Shown piece by piece: positions 63,846 to 64,000 of a stretch of DNA of 64,000 bases. How positions within the stretch are numbered: the stretch's first letter is position 1; each line of letters opens with the position of its first letter. Where the stretch lies: NCBI GenBank assembly GCA_009692585.1, contig SHYX01000006.1, positions 100,354-164,353 of the forward strand, read 5' to 3'. The notes below the pieces were generated by a model. It was given only the letters and a program-made list of their open reading frames with translations. It did no database searches and had not been told where the DNA came from. Origin of the DNA: Myxococcales bacterium (GTDB taxonomy: Bacteria; Myxococcota; UBA796; SXON01). The position numbers and the translations under genes are program-made.

Positions 63846-64000
63846 GAAGCGCTCGTGTGACTCCGGCGATCCACGGGTTGGTTCGGTTGCGGCCCCGCTT
63901 TGGCGGGGGCCGCACCTCCTTCGATCTGCTCGTGCAGTTTCGGGTGGTTGTCCTTGACCGACAACACATCGTGGCCGGCCTGCTCCACGATCGGCGCGGC
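63794..64000 (-). pseudogene. Partial ISAs1-family transposase, cut by the window edge
   Basis: The minus strand entering from the right edge encodes APIVEQAGHDVLSVKDNHPK followed by LHEQIE. This is the conserved block of ISAs1/H-repeat-associated DDE transposases (VxxxGxDYxLxVKDNQPxLHxxIE). After it the frame reads into repeat-rich, unrelated sequence and stops at 63794. The transposase is therefore truncated at its C-terminus, unless the remaining part lies in another frame outside the window. Confidence 0.7.

Overview
This is a high-GC (roughly 70%) bacterial chromosome segment packed with overlapping genes. Several features suggest a free-living Myxococcota (deltaproteobacterial) lineage: Hanks-type Ser/Thr kinases with PEGA domains, many short-leader lipoproteins with Asp/Thr-rich linkers, a fragment of the formylglycine-generating-enzyme type that myxobacteria fuse to kinases, FHA and TerB domains, CHASE hybrid kinases and a cellulose operon. 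The assignment rests on gene style only, since there is no rRNA in the window. I found no rRNA, tRNA or CRISPR array.

Layout. 12-9065 holds two tandem paralogous lipoproteins, then housekeeping genes: rlmN, a hotdog thioesterase, a SulP transporter, fhs, queG and a rhomboid protease. 9031-21246 (all minus) is a bacterial cellulose synthesis block in the order bcsA, a zinc-ribbon membrane protein, bcsB, bcsZ, bcsC, a CotH-like lipoprotein and an OmpR-type response regulator. 21465-27896 (plus) is a seven-gene overlapping operon that starts with a PEGA Ser/Thr kinase and continues with a TPR protein, a periplasmic-binding-protein-like lipoprotein, three unrecognised lipoproteins and a small outer-membrane-type protein. 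27903-33204 (minus) carries a TerB-FHA-ABCG fusion, two small secreted proteins and a cyclic-nucleotide-binding/methyltransferase fusion. 33368-35034 has a cysteine-motif protein pair and an OmpA lipoprotein.

35044-37391 is feoAB, with a clear promoter and an overlapping inverted repeat. Then come an RlmD-type methyltransferase and a BNR-like lipoprotein, ctaA/ctaB for haem A/O synthesis, a beta-propeller/amidohydrolase fusion, NAD malic enzyme, and an Hpt/hybrid kinase pair. 50125-55750 is less orderly. It has a small 2Fe-2S ferredoxin, a decayed S46 peptidase fragment, an AbiEii-type nucleotidyltransferase with a small partner, lipoproteins, and a frameshifted formylglycine-generating-enzyme fragment. 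55832-63614 has a membrane sulfatase-superfamily protein, then an exopolysaccharide export set: a HEAT lipoprotein, a Wzc-like kinase, a Wza-like lipoprotein and a polyprenyl sugar-phosphate transferase. The right edge holds heptamer repeats and a broken ISAs1-type transposase.

Cell-surface polysaccharide dominates the window. Cellulose is made and exported by the bcs block, with BcsA presumably c-di-GMP-gated through its PilZ domain. A second polymer is exported by the Wzc/Wza/sugar-transferase set. The kinase operon and the hybrid kinase suggest extensive envelope sensing. Overlapping ATGA, GTGA or TTGA stop/start junctions join most operon members.
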